The notes: generated by a model from the letters alone, not told the origin. Counted from the stretch's first letter, positions 1-10,686 are shown. The stretch is DNA of 64,000 nucleotides from Kaistia defluvii (GCF_026343955.1 NZ_JAPKNI010000011.1:97052-161051); one strand, 5' to 3'. Translations and numbers: made by a program.

Positions 1-1418
<1,418 letters not shown>

Positions 1419-1568
1419 GCAGGGGCCCCGAAACGGCTGCACCTTCGCGAGGAGGGCGGCCGGACTATTCATCGCCATGACCGGGAAAGGGGCCGGACCT
1501 CCGAACCCGTCGCGAAGCGCTCGCTCCGCCGGGATGCCCCTTCGCCGGCGCCGCCGGCCGCATCGGAT

Positions 1569-1604
1569 CCGTCGCGATGCCGGACGGATCCGGCATCGCG
1601 ACGG
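1569..1604 (-). terminator. 16-bp perfect intercistronic hairpin after the BMP binding-protein gene
   Basis: Arms 1569-1584 and 1589-1604 are perfectly complementary (CCGTCGCGATGCCGGA on the + strand) with a 4-base loop. It lies 20 bases past the stop of the binding-protein gene and about 150 bases before the ATPase start. No T-run follows on the minus strand. I infer that it is an mRNA 3'-end stabiliser or partial terminator that lets the binding protein be made in excess of the ATPase. Confidence 0.6.
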
Positions 1605-1623
1605 TTTCAGAAACGGACCGCGA

Positions 1624-2616
1624 TCAGCTCGGGCACTTCTCGTCGGTCATGTAGTCATGAACCTTGACGGCGCCGGAGATGATGTCGGCCTTGGCCTTTT
1701 CGACGGCAGCCTTCATCTCGTCGGTGACGAGCGGCTTGTTGTTGTCGTCGAGCGCCCAGTCCACGCCGCCTTCCTTGAGGCCGAGCGCCTGGGTGCCGGC
1801 GGTGAACTTGCCGTCCTTGACGTCGGCATAGGCATTGTGCACGGCGACGTCGACGCGCTTGACCATCGAGGTCAGGATCTTGCCGGGATGCAGGTGGTTC
1901 TGGTTGGAATCGACGCCGATGCCGAGCTTGCCGGCGTCGACGGCGGTCTGCAGCACGCCGAGGCCGGTGGCGCCGGCCGCCGCGTAGATCACGTCCGCGC
2001 CCTGGTCGATCTGCGACTTGGCGAGCTCACCGCCGCGAACCGGATCGTTCCAGGCCGCGCCGGTGGTGCCGGTCATGTTCTGGAAGACTTCCGTCGCGCC
2101 GGCCGCCTTGGCGCCCTGGACGTAGCCGCAGCCGAACTTGCGGATCAGCGGGATGTCCATGCCGCCGACAAAGCCGACCTTCTTGGTTTCCGACTTCAGG
2201 CCGGCGAGCACGCCGACGAGATAGGAGCCCTCGTCCTCGGCGAAGACGACCGAACGGACGTTCGGAGCGTCGACGACGGAATCAACCAGCACGAACTGCG
2301 TCTCGGGGAATTCCTTCGAAACCTTGGCGACCGCATCGGTCCAGGCGAAGGAGAGCGCGACGACGGGGTTGAACCCGCGCTTGGCGAAATTGCGGATGGC
2401 CTGCTCGCCCTGCGTGTCGTTCTGCGGCTCGAAATCCTTGTAGTCGATGCCGGTCTCCGCCTTGAACTTCTCCGAGCCGTTGAAGCCGGCCTCGTTGAAG
2501 GATTTGTCGAACTTGCCGCCGGTGCCATAGACGATGGCCGGCTTGACGTCGGCAGCCCAGGCCGAACCCGTGGCCATAAGCGCCACGAAGGCTACCCCGA
2601 TAAACTTGCGGATCAT
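1624..2616 (-). CDS. BMP-family ABC transporter substrate-binding protein
   Basis: Periplasmic binding protein of the basic membrane protein (BMP/Med) family, which usually binds nucleosides. It is 330 residues long, within the family's range. The chosen ATG at 2614-2616 is preceded by GAGGAGAGAG at good spacing and opens a clear signal peptide (MIRKFIGVAFVALMATG, then cleavage near SAWA-A). An in-frame start further upstream has no such support. The mature part begins with the family pattern VKPAIVYGTGGKFDKSFNEA and keeps the FVGGMD segment and a GVDSNQ segment near residue 240. The importer ATPase follows on the same strand. The ligand is inferred from family only. Confidence 0.92.
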   Translation of the reverse strand: MIRKFIGVAFVALMATGSAWAADVKPAIVYGTGGKFDKSFNEAGFNGSEKFKAETGIDYKDFEPQNDTQGEQAIRNFAKRGFNPVVALSFAWTDAVAKVSKEFPETQFVLVDSVVDAPNVRSVVFAEDEGSYLVGVLAGLKSETKKVGFVGGMDIPLIRKFGCGYVQGAKAAGATEVFQNMTGTTGAAWNDPVRGGELAKSQIDQGADVIYAAAGATGLGVLQTAVDAGKLGIGVDSNQNHLHPGKILTSMVKRVDVAVHNAYADVKDGKFTAGTQALGLKEGGVDWALDDNNKPLVTDEMKAAVEKAKADIISGAVKVHDYMTDEKCPS

Positions 2617-2962
2617 GATGGTGACTCTCTCCTCTTGAAGGCGTTTTCGTCGGGCGTTGATCGCCAGACCGAAAGTTCCCCTGACGTTACCGGCGAGCGG
2701 CCGTTCTTTTCCATTTTGCATGGAGCCCGGCAAATTTCATGCGCTTTCTTTATTCAAGCTCCCGCGCAACCCTGCCCTTCACAAGCAAGGCGGATCGTGG
2801 CCGTCAGATTATGCGGCGGCATTTTTTTATACAACTGATCAAAGAAACGCCGTCGCGGGGGCGCCATCAAATTGTCGTCCCGCCTCACTTTCGGCTTTTC
2901 CTCGGACCCCGATTTTTCTATCACTGGCGAGCCGGTCCGGGAGACCGCTTGGAGAACAGACA
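2617..2962. other. Intergenic region between divergent BMP binding protein and mgsA
   Basis: About 346 bases with no convincing gene. An AT-rich block at roughly 2821-2850 (a T-run followed by TATACAACTGATCAAAG) stands out against the high-GC background, and a second AT-rich stretch lies near 2710-2755. Both could hold promoters for the divergent genes, but I cannot assign clean -35 and -10 boxes. Confidence 0.5.
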
Positions 2963-3418
2963 ATGACGATCGACCCGGCCCTGCTGCACCCGGCCAACCC
3001 TCGTCCTGCCACGCCCCGTCCGGCCATGCCCCGTCCGGCCCTGGCCCTGGTTGCCCATGACAAGAAGAAGGACGACCTCGTCGCCTTCGCCGTGTCGCAC
3101 CAGACCAAGCTCGGGGATTTCGACCTCTATGCCACCGGCACCACCGGCAGCCGCATCCTCGCCGCCGTGCCGACCCTGCCGGTGACGCGGCTGAAGAGCG
3201 GGCCGCTCGGCGGCGACCAGCAGATCGGCGCGCTGATCGCCGAAGGCCGGATCAAGGGCCTGATCTTTTTCGTCGACCCGCTGACGCCGATGCCGCATGA
3301 CGTGGACGTCAAGGCGCTGATGCGGCTTGCCGCCCTCTACGACATTCCGATGGCGCTGAACCAGGCGACCGCCAATCTCCTGATCGCCCATCCCGACGCC
3401 TTCCTGCAGACATCGTGA
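2963..3418 (+). CDS. mgsA: Methylglyoxal synthase
   Basis: Cytoplasmic enzyme that converts dihydroxyacetone phosphate to methylglyoxal and phosphate, a bypass of lower glycolysis under phosphate limitation or sugar-phosphate stress. The 151-residue product keeps the [10 protein letters not shown] motif. Asp85, Asp105 and His112 correspond to E. coli Asp71, Asp91 and His98, each offset by 14. The N-terminus therefore carries about 14 extra residues, made of a repeated Pro-Arg-Pro-Ala pattern at residues 12-26. The ATG at 2963 has GGAGAA about 8 bases upstream; an internal ATG at 3026 would remove the repeat but lacks an equally good site. The stop overlaps a possible GTG start of the glucokinase gene, so the two genes are probably co-transcribed. 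Confidence 0.93.
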   Translation: MTIDPALLHPANPRPATPRPAMPRPALALVAHDKKKDDLVAFAVSHQTKLGDFDLYATGTTGSRILAAVPTLPVTRLKSGPLGGDQQIGALIAEGRIKGLIFFVDPLTPMPHDVDVKALMRLAALYDIPMALNQATANLLIAHPDAFLQTS

Positions 3419-3471
3419 CGCGCTCCGGACCGCCCGGCTTGCCAACGCCCGCTCAGCCAAACCAAGGCACC

Positions 3472-4509
3472 ATGACCCCCACCACCCCGCCTCGCGCCTT
3501 CGTCCCGTTCCCGACGCTGATCGGCGATATCGGCGGCACCAATGCCCGCTTCGCGCTGGTGCCGGACGAGACCGGCCGGGTCATCCGCTTCCCGACCGTG
3601 CTGACGGCCGATTTCGACACCATCGACGACGCGATCGCCGCCGTTCTGCCGGAGGGCGCCGTGCCGCATTCGGCCGTGCTGGCGCTGGCAGGGCCGATCC
3701 AGGGCGACCAGGTACCGCTCACCAATTGCCATTGGGTGGTCGAGCCCAAGCGGATGATCGCGCGCTTCGGGCTGGACGAGGTGATCCTGCTCAACGATTT
3801 CGAGGCGCTGTCACTGTCACTGCCCGCGCTGGCCGGCGAGGACCTTGTGACCATCGGCAGCGGCACGCCGCTCGCCAATGCGGCGCAGGTGGTGGTCGGC
3901 CCCGGCACGGGCCTGGGCGCCGCGGCGCTGATCCACGCCAACGGAACCTGGCTGCCGGTGCCCGGCGAGGGCGGCCATATCGACCTCGCGCCGGTGAGCG
4001 CGCGCGATTTCGAGATCTGGCCGCATATCGAGCGGCCGCACCAGCAGACCGACCCGTTTGCCCGCATCGAGGGCGAAACGCTGCTCTGCGGCAGCGGCCT
4101 GCTGCGGCTCTACCGGGCGGTCGCCAGCGCCCGGGGCGAGACGGCGCGCTTCGACAACCCGTCCGAGATCACCGCCGCGGCGATGGATCGCTCCGACGCG
4201 GCGGCGGAAGAAGCGCTCGAACTGTTCTGCGTGCATCTCGGCCGGCTCGCCGGCAATCTGGCGCTGATCTTCATGGCCAATGGCGGCGTATTCCTCGCCG
4301 GCGGCATCGCCGCCAAGATCGCGCCCTTCCTGAAGGAAAGCGGTTTTCGCGCCGCCTTCATCGACAAGGTGCCGCATGGCGCGATGATGGACCGGATGCC
4401 GACCTCGGTCGTCGTCCACCCCGAACCGGCGCTGGCCGGCATCACCGCCTATGCCCGCCACCCCGACCTGTTCGGCATCGCCACCGAGGGCCGCCGCTGG
4501 CATAAGTGA
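3472..4509 (+). CDS. glk: Glucokinase
   Basis: ATP-dependent phosphorylation of glucose to glucose 6-phosphate in the cytoplasm. The 345-residue product has the ROK/Glk phosphate-binding loop LIGDIGGTNARFALV at residues 16-30, LAGPIQGDQVPLTNCHW, the glucose-contact LLNDFEAL and the second glycine-rich loop VVGPGTGLGAA. The ATG at 3472 is chosen because homologues start a few residues before FPTLIGDIGG and AAGG lies just upstream. An in-frame GTG at 3415 that overlaps the mgsA stop would add 19 residues and is a real alternative. Pairing with methylglyoxal synthase links the sugar-phosphate entry step with its overflow valve. Confidence 0.93.
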   Translation: MTPTTPPRAFVPFPTLIGDIGGTNARFALVPDETGRVIRFPTVLTADFDTIDDAIAAVLPEGAVPHSAVLALAGPIQGDQVPLTNCHWVVEPKRMIARFGLDEVILLNDFEALSLSLPALAGEDLVTIGSGTPLANAAQVVVGPGTGLGAAALIHANGTWLPVPGEGGHIDLAPVSARDFEIWPHIERPHQQTDPFARIEGETLLCGSGLLRLYRAVASARGETARFDNPSEITAAAMDRSDAAAEEALELFCVHLGRLAGNLALIFMANGGVFLAGGIAAKIAPFLKESGFRAAFIDKVPHGAMMDRMPTSVVVHPEPALAGITAYARHPDLFGIATEGRRWHK

Positions 4510-4522
4510 GGGCGATCCCTTT

Positions 4523-4551
4523 CTTCGCCTCTCCCTCAGGGCGAGGTGAAG
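4523..4551. terminator. Imperfect hairpin after glk
   Basis: CTTCGCCTCTCCC and GGGCGAGGTGAAG pair with two mismatches around a 3-base loop, 14 bases after the glk stop. There is no T-run. The core CTCTCCC/GGGNGAG resembles the palindromes at 33381-33414 and 41144-41184, so this may be a repeat-family member that doubles as a 3'-end structure. Confidence 0.45.
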
Positions 4552-4577
4552 GTGCGCCGACGCAAACATCCAAAACG

Positions 4578-4688
4578 CCGTCATCCTCGCGAAAGCGAGG
4601 ATCCATGCAGCGGAGGCGTGGGCAGCTGAATCTCCGGCTTTGCGTCGAAAAAACCGGATGAAGAAGTCCCCGCCTGCGCGGGGATGAC
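4578..4688. repeat. Intergenic palindromic repeat, family A, copy 1
   Basis: Opens with GTCATCCTCGCGAAAGCGAG (a small hairpin) and closes with CCCCGCCTGCGCGGGGATGA, so the outer ends form GTCATCC...GGGATGAC in inverted orientation. The first 34 bases (4578-4611) are identical to 37794-37827. It lies between the convergent glk and DUF2442 genes. Confidence 0.8.
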
Positions 4689-4734
4689 GGCGAGCGTGTG
4701 GCGGCCTCCTGCCACCATCCGGCATGGCCGAACG

Positions 4735-4962
4735 TCAGCTCGTGCGCAGCAGTGTGGCGATCTCGATGTCCTCGCCGAGGTCGGGCCAGTGGATGGCCTC
4801 GCCGCGGCCGGTCAGCCGCCAGTTCTCGCGCTCGGCGCGGGTGGCGCCGAGAAGGCGCGGAAACCAGTCGATCGGGGTCGCGAGTTCGCGGCCATCGGCG
4901 AGGCTGACCAGAAGCGCCTCCTTGGTCACGGCCGCATCGATGGCGACGGGATCAATCTTCAT
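4735..4962 (-). CDS. DUF2442 family small protein
   Basis: A 75-residue protein with the DUF2442 pattern: a central LLVSLADGRELATPIDWFPRL segment and a C-terminal IHWPDLGEDIEIATLL. Family members are often encoded beside DUF4160 genes as toxin-antitoxin-like pairs, but no DUF4160 partner is visible here. It starts at the ATG at 4960-4962 with GGAACGACC upstream. Its stop faces the glk end across a repeat element. The molecular function is unknown. Confidence 0.85.
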   Translation of the reverse strand: MKIDPVAIDAAVTKEALLVSLADGRELATPIDWFPRLLGATRAERENWRLTGRGEAIHWPDLGEDIEIATLLRTS

Positions 4963-5048
4963 GGTCGTTCCTTTCCGCGACGGCCGGATGATTCGATTCT
5001 TCCAGAATGCCCACAGCAGGATGGCAATTCCGAGTCCCGCTCCCGCCT

Positions 5049-7502
5049 TTACGTCCCGCGCGGTTTGGCCCGGGCCGTCGCCTGGGCGGCGAGCGGATCG
5101 TCGGGCCAGACATGCTTGGGATAGCGCCCGCGCATGTCGGAGCGCACATCCTTCCAGGAACCACGCCAGAAGCCGGGCAGGTCCCGGGTGATCTGGATCG
5201 GCCGATGGCCGGGCGACAGCAGCGTCACCGTGACCGGCACCGCGCCGTCCGCCACCGCCGGGTGGCGGTCGAGCCCGAACAGTTCCTGGACGCGGATTTC
5301 CAGCACCGGGCCGTTCTCGTTCGAATAATCGATCGGCACGCGCGAGCCGGACGGCGCATCGAAATGGGTCGGCGCAAGCCGGTCGAGGGTGCCGCGCTTG
5401 TCCCAGGGAACGAGGCTTGCCAACCCCTCATGCAGCACGCCCGGCGTCACCGCATCGAGCCGGCGCTTGCCATTCAGGAACGGCCCGAGCCAATCCTCCA
5501 ACGTCTCCGCCAGCGCTTCATCCGAGACCTCGGGCCAGTCATCACTGAGCCGGGCATGCAGAAAGGCGATGCGGGCGCGAAACTGCTCCGCCGATTTTTC
5601 CCACGGCAGTTCGGCCACGCCGCGCCGACGGATTTCCGCGAGCAGGGCCGCCTGCACGGCTCCATCCGAGACCTTGGCAATCGCCCGGTCGCCCAGGACC
5701 AGGCGGCCGAGCCGGCGCACGGCGCGGCCGCGCACCGAGCCGGTCTGCGGATCGAAGGCGACGCTTTCCTCGTCCGTGATCGAGCCGCCGAAATGGGCCT
5801 CGATCTCGGCCAGTGTGATCGGCGCCGCCGTCAGGATGCGGGCCTTTTCGGCCGCGCCCTGCAGGCTGGCGATGGCGAGATACGGCTCGCGCGACAGCGC
5901 ATCGGACGCATCGAGCACGCCGCCCCGGCCATTCGCCATGACGAAGGCGCCGGGCGCGCCGCGCGCCATGGCGATGCGATCGGGGAAGGCGAAGGCGGTG
6001 AGCAGGCCCGCCTCCTCCGGCGCCTGCCGCCCGTCATCCGGCCGCGCCCCGACATCGCGGGCCCAGCGGGCGGCGAGACCGAGCGAATCGCGGGATCTGG
6101 GATCGCGGGCGGCAAAGAGCCGGCGCACGCGCTCGCGCAGATCGGTGTCGCTGCCGCCGAGGCCGATCTCGGAAAGCACGGCGGCGACCGCGCCGGCGAG
6201 ACCGCCAAGACCGAGTTCCGCGCCCTTGCGCAGCATGTGGCCGAGGCGCGGGCTGAGCGGCAGGCGGGCGAGCGCCGCGCCTTCTTTCGTCAGGCGGCGA
6301 TCGGCATCGAGCGCGTCGAGCCGGGTCAGCAGCGCGACGGCTTCCTCCCAGGCCGGCCTGGGTGGCGGATCGAGGAAGGCGAGCTGGCCCGGATCGGCGA
6401 CGCCCCAATTGGCGAGATCGAGCACCAAAGGCGCGAGATCAGCTTCCAGAATTTCCGACCGGTCGAAAGGCGCGAGCGCCGCCGTCTGGCCCTCTTCCCA
6501 GAGCCGGTAGCAGATGCCGGGTTCGGTACGGCCGGCGCGGCCGCGACGCTGATCGGCCGCCGCGCGCGAGACGCGGCGCGTCTCCAGCCGGGTCAACCCG
6601 GTCGCCGGCTCGTAGATCGGCGCGCGCGCCAGACCGGAATCGATGACGACGCGCACGCCCTCGATGGTCAGCGAGGTTTCGGCGATCGAGGTCGCCAGCA
6701 CCACCTTGCGCCTGCCGGGTGCGGCCGGGCGGATGGCGCGGTCCTGCACGGCGAAATCAAGCGCGCCATAGAGCGGGGCGATCTCGACCTCGGGCCCGAC
6801 GCGCCCCTCCAGCCGCTCGGCGACGCGGCGGATTTCCGCCTGTCCCGGCAGGAAGACGAGCAGGCTGCCGCTATCGGCGGCGAGCGAGCGCCGCACGGCG
6901 TCGGCCACATCGTCCTCCATGCGGCGGGCGGGGTCGCGGCCGCCATGCCGGGTCTCGATGGAAAACATCCGACCGAGGCTCTCGACCACCGGGGCCTCGC
7001 CGAGCAGCCGGGCGACGCGGGCGCCATCAATGGTGGCCGACATGACGAGGATGCGCAGATCGTCCCGCAGCGCGCCTTGCGCATCGAGGGCCAGCGCGAG
7101 GCCGAGATCGCCATCGAGGCTGCGCTCGTGGAACTCGTCGAAGATCACCGCCGCGACGCCATCGAGCGAGGGATCGTCGAGGATCATGCGGGTGAAGACG
7201 CCCTCGGTGACGATCTCGATGCGGGTCCTCGCCGAGACCTTCTTTTCGAGCCGGACGCGGTAGCCGACGGTCTGGCCGACCGCCTCGCCGAGCGTCTCGG
7301 CCATGCGCCGGGCGGCGGCGCGGGCGGCGAGCCGTCGCGGCTCCAGCATCAGGATGCGGCGATCGCCCCGCCAGGGCGCGTCCAGCAGCGCCAGGGGCAC
7401 GCGCGTGGTCTTGCCGGCGCCGGGCGGCGCCACCAGCACGGCGCTCGTGCCGCGTTCGAGCACGGATTTCAGCTTTGGGAGGACGTCATCGACGGGCAGC
7501 AT
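5049..7502 (-). CDS. hrpB: ATP-dependent helicase HrpB
   Basis: DEAH-box-type superfamily 2 helicase of 817 residues, the usual HrpB length. Walker A APPGAGKTTR lies at residues 26-34, the DEFH box at 122-125, then SAT (VMSATIDG), a GRAGRTEPG motif VI segment, the HA2-like domain and the HrpB C-terminal domain. The ATG at 7500-7502 is preferred because it begins right before the first conserved helix; an in-frame upstream ATG near 7649 would add 49 residues encoded by a repeat element. The cellular role of HrpB is poorly defined. It is probably monocistronic. Confidence 0.94.
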   Translation of the reverse strand: MLPVDDVLPKLKSVLERGTSAVLVAPPGAGKTTRVPLALLDAPWRGDRRILMLEPRRLAARAAARRMAETLGEAVGQTVGYRVRLEKKVSARTRIEIVTEGVFTRMILDDPSLDGVAAVIFDEFHERSLDGDLGLALALDAQGALRDDLRILVMSATIDGARVARLLGEAPVVESLGRMFSIETRHGGRDPARRMEDDVADAVRRSLAADSGSLLVFLPGQAEIRRVAERLEGRVGPEVEIAPLYGALDFAVQDRAIRPAAPGRRKVVLATSIAETSLTIEGVRVVIDSGLARAPIYEPATGLTRLETRRVSRAAADQRRGRAGRTEPGICYRLWEEGQTAALAPFDRSEILEADLAPLVLDLANWGVADPGQLAFLDPPPRPAWEEAVALLTRLDALDADRRLTKEGAALARLPLSPRLGHMLRKGAELGLGGLAGAVAAVLSEIGLGGSDTDLRERVRRLFAARDPRSRDSLGLAARWARDVGARPDDGRQAPEEAGLLTAFAFPDRIAMARGAPGAFVMANGRGGVLDASDALSREPYLAIASLQGAAEKARILTAAPITLAEIEAHFGGSITDEESVAFDPQTGSVRGRAVRRLGRLVLGDRAIAKVSDGAVQAALLAEIRRRGVAELPWEKSAEQFRARIAFLHARLSDDWPEVSDEALAETLEDWLGPFLNGKRRLDAVTPGVLHEGLASLVPWDKRGTLDRLAPTHFDAPSGSRVPIDYSNENGPVLEIRVQELFGLDRHPAVADGAVPVTVTLLSPGHRPIQITRDLPGFWRGSWKDVRSDMRGRYPKHVWPDDPLAAQATARAKPRGT

Positions 7503-7578
7503 GCCGCCGTCATAGAGGGCGACGGGCCTTCGTGCCAGTGGGGGAGCGTTGCGCCTCACGGAGGCGAGGCTAGCAAAA

Positions 7579-7709
7579 CCCTCACCCCGCCCTCTCCCGC
7601 AAGCGGGCGAGGGCTTTCGGGTGGCGGGCTGCATCGGCGGGGGCGCCATCGCGCAACAAGAGTCGGCGAGCCCCCTCTCCCGCGCGCGGGAGAGGGTCGG
7701 GGTGAGGGG
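7579..7709. repeat. Bipartite palindromic repeat, family B, copy 1
   Basis: Two units in inverted orientation. The left unit begins CCCTCACCCCGCCCTCTCCC and carries the hairpin CCCGCAAGCGGG. The right unit contains CCCTCTCCCGCGCGCGGGAG and ends GGGGTGAGGG. The outer ends are therefore inverted repeats (CCCTCACCCC/GGGGTGAGGG). It sits between the hrpB start and the fabI end. Related pairs are at 37985-38166 and 56925-57054. Confidence 0.85.
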
Positions 7710-7724
7710 CTACCCAGCCCCAAA

Positions 7725-7752
7725 ACAAAAAGGGCGCCACCTGGGCGCCCTT
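7725..7752 (-). terminator. Rho-independent terminator of the fabA-fabB-fabI operon
   Basis: On the minus strand, AAGGGCGCCC and GGCGCCCTT pair around a short loop and are followed directly by TTTTGTTTT. It lies 25 bases after the fabI stop. Stem, loop and T-run are all present. Confidence 0.85.
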
Positions 7753-7776
7753 CGAAACTCTAAACCCAAAAAAGAA

Positions 7777-8622
7777 TCAATCCGCCTGCGGGTTGATCGC
7801 CTCGGCGTGGGCCTCGTGGACCTTCAGCTCTTCCAGGCGCGGCATCGAGACGATGTTGTAGCCGGAATCGACGAAATGCACGTCGCCGGTGACGCCGGCG
7901 CCCAGTTCCGACAGCAGATAGAGCGCCGAGCCGCCGATCTCGTCGAGCGAGACGGTGCGGCGGAGCGGGGCGTTCTTCTTCTGGTAATTGTACATGATGC
8001 GCGCATCGGCGACGCCGGAGCCGGCCAGCGTGCGGACGGGGCCGGCCGAGATCGCGTTGACGCGGATGTTGTCGCCGCCGAAATCCATGGCGAGATAGCG
8101 CACCGAGGATTCCAGCGCCGCCTTGGCCACGCCCATGACGTTGTAGTTCGGCATGACGCGGGTCGAGCCGCCATAGGTCAGCGTCAGGATCGAGCCGCCA
8201 TCGGGCATCAGCGCCGCGGCGCGCTTGGCGATCTCCGTGAAGGAGAAGCAGGAGATCACCATCGTCTTCACGAAATTGTCGCGCGTCGTGTCGGCGTAGC
8301 GGCCCTTCAGCTCGTTCTTGTCGGAGAAGCCGATGGCGTGAACGATGAAATCGATCTTGCCCCACTCGGCCTTGAGCGCCGCGAAGACGCTGTCGACGGA
8401 CGCGACATCCTCGACGTCGCAGGGCAGCAGCAGCTTGGCGCCGATGCTGTCGGCCAGCGGCTTCACGCGGCGGCCGAAGGCATCGCCCTGATAGGTGAAG
8501 GCGAGCTCGGCGCCATGCGCCACCAGCGTGCGGGCGATGCCCCAGGCGATCGAATGATCGTTGGCGACACCCATGATGAGCCCGCGCTTGCCGCTCATCA
8601 GGTTGCTGATTGGTGCCGTCAT
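7777..8622 (-). CDS. fabI: Enoyl-[acyl-carrier-protein] reductase (NADH), FabI
   Basis: Catalyses the last reduction of each fatty-acid elongation cycle, trans-2-enoyl-ACP to acyl-ACP. It is a 281-residue short-chain dehydrogenase-like protein with the N-terminal FabI cofactor pattern (GLIMGVANDHSIAWGIA, residues 14-30) and the catalytic Tyr160 and Lys167 in the FabI Y-x6-K spacing. The ATG at 8620-8622 has AAGGA upstream. It is the third gene of fabA-fabB-fabI, 26 bases after fabB, and is followed by a rho-independent terminator. It would be the expected target of triclosan-type inhibitors. Confidence 0.96.
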   Translation of the reverse strand: MTAPISNLMSGKRGLIMGVANDHSIAWGIARTLVAHGAELAFTYQGDAFGRRVKPLADSIGAKLLLPCDVEDVASVDSVFAALKAEWGKIDFIVHAIGFSDKNELKGRYADTTRDNFVKTMVISCFSFTEIAKRAAALMPDGGSILTLTYGGSTRVMPNYNVMGVAKAALESSVRYLAMDFGGDNIRVNAISAGPVRTLAGSGVADARIMYNYQKKNAPLRRTVSLDEIGGSALYLLSELGAGVTGDVHFVDSGYNIVSMPRLEELKVHEAHAEAINPQAD

Positions 8623-8648
8623 TCGATCGTCCTTGTTTTTGTTATGTC

Positions 8649-9872
8649 TCAGGCGACGTAGCGCTGGAAGACCAGCGAGGCGTTGGTGCCGCCGAAGCCG
8701 AAGCTGTTGGAGAGTACGGTGTCGATCTTCGCGTCGTCGATGCGCTTGCGCACGATCGGCATGTCGGCGAAGGCCGGATCCAGTTCTTCGATATTGGCCG
8801 ATTCCGCGATGAAGCGGTTGTTCATCATGAGCAGGCTGTAGATCGCTTCCTGCACGCCGGTCGCGCCCAGCGAATGGCCGGTCAGCGCCTTGGTCGCCGA
8901 GATCGGCGGGCACTTGTCGCCCGAGCCGAACACGGTCCGGATCGCCTCGATTTCCGGCGCGTCGCCGGCCGGGGTCGAGGTGGCGTGCGGGTTGATGTAG
9001 TCGATTCCGCCCTTCACGGTCGAGATCGCCTGCCGCATGCAGCGGATGGCGCCCTCGCCCGACGGCGCGACCATGTCGTAGCCGTCCGAAGTGGCGCCAT
9101 AGCCGACGACCTCGCCATAGATGCGCGCGCCGCGCGCCTTGGCATGCTCGAGCTCTTCGAGAACCAGTACGCCGGCGCCGCCGGCGATCACGAAGCCGTC
9201 GCGGTTCTTGTCATAGGGGCGCGAGGCGACGGCCGGGCGGTCATTATACTTGGACGACATGGCGCCCATGGCGTCGAACAGGACGGAAAGCGTCCAGTCC
9301 AGCTCCTCGCAGCCGCCGGCGAACATCACGTCCTGCTTGCCGTACTGGATCATTTCATAGGCGTTGCCGATGCAATGATTGGACGTCGCGCAGGCCGACG
9401 AGATCGAATAGTTGACGCCCTTGATCTTGAACCAGGTGGCGAGCGTCGCGGAAGCGGTCGACGACATCGCCTTCGGCACCGCGAACGGGCCGACGCGCTT
9501 GGGCCCCTTGGAACGGGTGATGTCGGCGGCCTCGACGATGGCGCGGGTGGACGGACCGCCCGAGCCCATGATGATGCCGGTGCGCTCGTTGGAAACCTCG
9601 TTTTCCTCGAGGCCCGAATCGCGGATCGCCTGCTCCATGGCGACATGGTTCCAGGCGGTGCCGCCGCCGTGGAAGCGCATGGCGCGACGGTCGACGACCT
9701 CGGCCGGGTCGAGCGTCGGCATGCCCTGAACCTGGCAGCGGAAGCCGAGCTCGGCGAAGGACTGGGCGGAGGTGATTCCGCTCTTCGCTTCATGCAGGCT
9801 CGCCAGGACTTCCTGGGTATTGTTGCCGATGGAGGAGACGATACCCGTCCCGGTCACTACGACCCGCTTCAT
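8649..9872 (-). CDS. fabB: 3-oxoacyl-[acyl-carrier-protein] synthase I
   Basis: Condensing enzyme of the type II fatty-acid synthase, needed for elongation on the unsaturated branch. The 407-residue product has the full Cys-His-His triad: Cys161 in [10 protein letters not shown], His296 in [11 protein letters not shown] and His333 in [10 protein letters not shown]. It lies between fabA and fabI, an arrangement common in rhizobia, and couples double-bond introduction with elongation. The ATG at 9870-9872 has GGAAGGACTGA upstream. Confidence 0.96.
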   Translation of the reverse strand: MKRVVVTGTGIVSSIGNNTQEVLASLHEAKSGITSAQSFAELGFRCQVQGMPTLDPAEVVDRRAMRFHGGGTAWNHVAMEQAIRDSGLEENEVSNERTGIIMGSGGPSTRAIVEAADITRSKGPKRVGPFAVPKAMSSTASATLATWFKIKGVNYSISSACATSNHCIGNAYEMIQYGKQDVMFAGGCEELDWTLSVLFDAMGAMSSKYNDRPAVASRPYDKNRDGFVIAGGAGVLVLEELEHAKARGARIYGEVVGYGATSDGYDMVAPSGEGAIRCMRQAISTVKGGIDYINPHATSTPAGDAPEIEAIRTVFGSGDKCPPISATKALTGHSLGATGVQEAIYSLLMMNNRFIAESANIEELDPAFADMPIVRKRIDDAKIDTVLSNSFGFGGTNASLVFQRYVA

Positions 9873-9939
9873 CGCTCAGTCCTTCCTGAATTCTATCGTT
9901 CGGCCCTGACCGACCGGCCCAAACAGGCCAGCCCCGCCA

Positions 9940-10467
9940 TCAACCGACGGCAGGTGTCGCTTCGCCCTGGAACAGGCCGACGCGAAGGTCCTTGGCCCGG
10001 TAGATGGTGACGCCATCGGCCTTCAACCACCCGTCGCCGATGCCGAGCACCAGCTTCGAGCGCAGGACGCGCTTCAGGTCGACGCCATATTCGACGTGCT
10101 TGACGCTGGGAACGACCATGCCGGAGAACTTGATCTCGCCGGTCGACAGCGCACGGCCGCGACCCGGCGACCCGCTCCAGCCGAGGAAGAAGCCCAGCAT
10201 CTGCCACATGGCATCGAGGCCGAGGCAGCCCGGCATCACCGGATCGCCCTTGAAGTGGCACTGGAAGAACCAGAGATCCGGATTGACGTCGAGCTCGGCG
10301 CGGATATGGCCCTTGCCGAATTCACCGCCCTCTTCGCTGATCGACGTAATGCGGTCGAACATCAACATGGGCGGCAGCGGCAATTGCGCGTTGCCCTCGC
10401 CAAACAATTCCCCTCGCCCGCAGGCGAGCAGAGCCTCATAGTCGAAGCTCGACGGGCGATCTGCCAT
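9940..10467 (-). CDS. fabA: 3-hydroxydecanoyl-ACP dehydratase/isomerase
   Basis: Dehydrates 3-hydroxyacyl-ACP and isomerises trans-2-decenoyl-ACP to the cis-3 form, the entry to unsaturated fatty acids. The product has 175 residues, close to E. coli FabA, with His71 in [12 protein letters not shown] and Asp85 in [11 protein letters not shown] as the active pair. It is the first gene of the fabA-fabB-fabI operon and is divergent from a small secreted protein gene. In many Hyphomicrobiales irr lies upstream of fabA; it is absent here. Confidence 0.96.
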   Translation of the reverse strand: MADRPSSFDYEALLACGRGELFGEGNAQLPLPPMLMFDRITSISEEGGEFGKGHIRAELDVNPDLWFFQCHFKGDPVMPGCLGLDAMWQMLGFFLGWSGSPGRGRALSTGEIKFSGMVVPSVKHVEYGVDLKRVLRSKLVLGIGDGWLKADGVTIYRAKDLRVGLFQGEATPAVG

Positions 10468-10686
10468 GCCGTCAATCTACCTCTGTTTGGCGAGCCCCCT
10501 CGAAAATCGAGGCGCGCGCACTATCCTGTCGCATGGGGATATTCGCCCCCCAGCGTTGATCGTGTGCTTCCTAACATAGCCGCCCAGCGTTCGAAAGCCC
10601 GCCGGGATCCATGCGATCGTCGAGCGATGCCGGGGCTGATAGCATGGCCGGACCGTGGCGCCCCTGCGCTGCATGGAGAGATTTTG

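Noticed and set aside
4735..4962. DUF2442 protein as part of a toxin-antitoxin pair
   Set aside because: No DUF4160 or other small partner gene is adjacent; the neighbours are a repeat element and hrpB.
5007..7763. A very long open frame on the + strand opposite hrpB, and similar long frames opposite polA, the PBP gene and the transglutaminase operon
   Set aside because: High GC leaves few stop codons on the opposite strand. The predicted products are low-complexity Arg/Asp/Gly-rich sequences with no family motif, while the other strand encodes clear conserved proteins.
10468..10686. Search for irr upstream of fabA, where many Hyphomicrobiales carry it
   Set aside because: Only 219 bases lie between fabA and the divergent secreted-protein gene, and no Irr-like frame is present.
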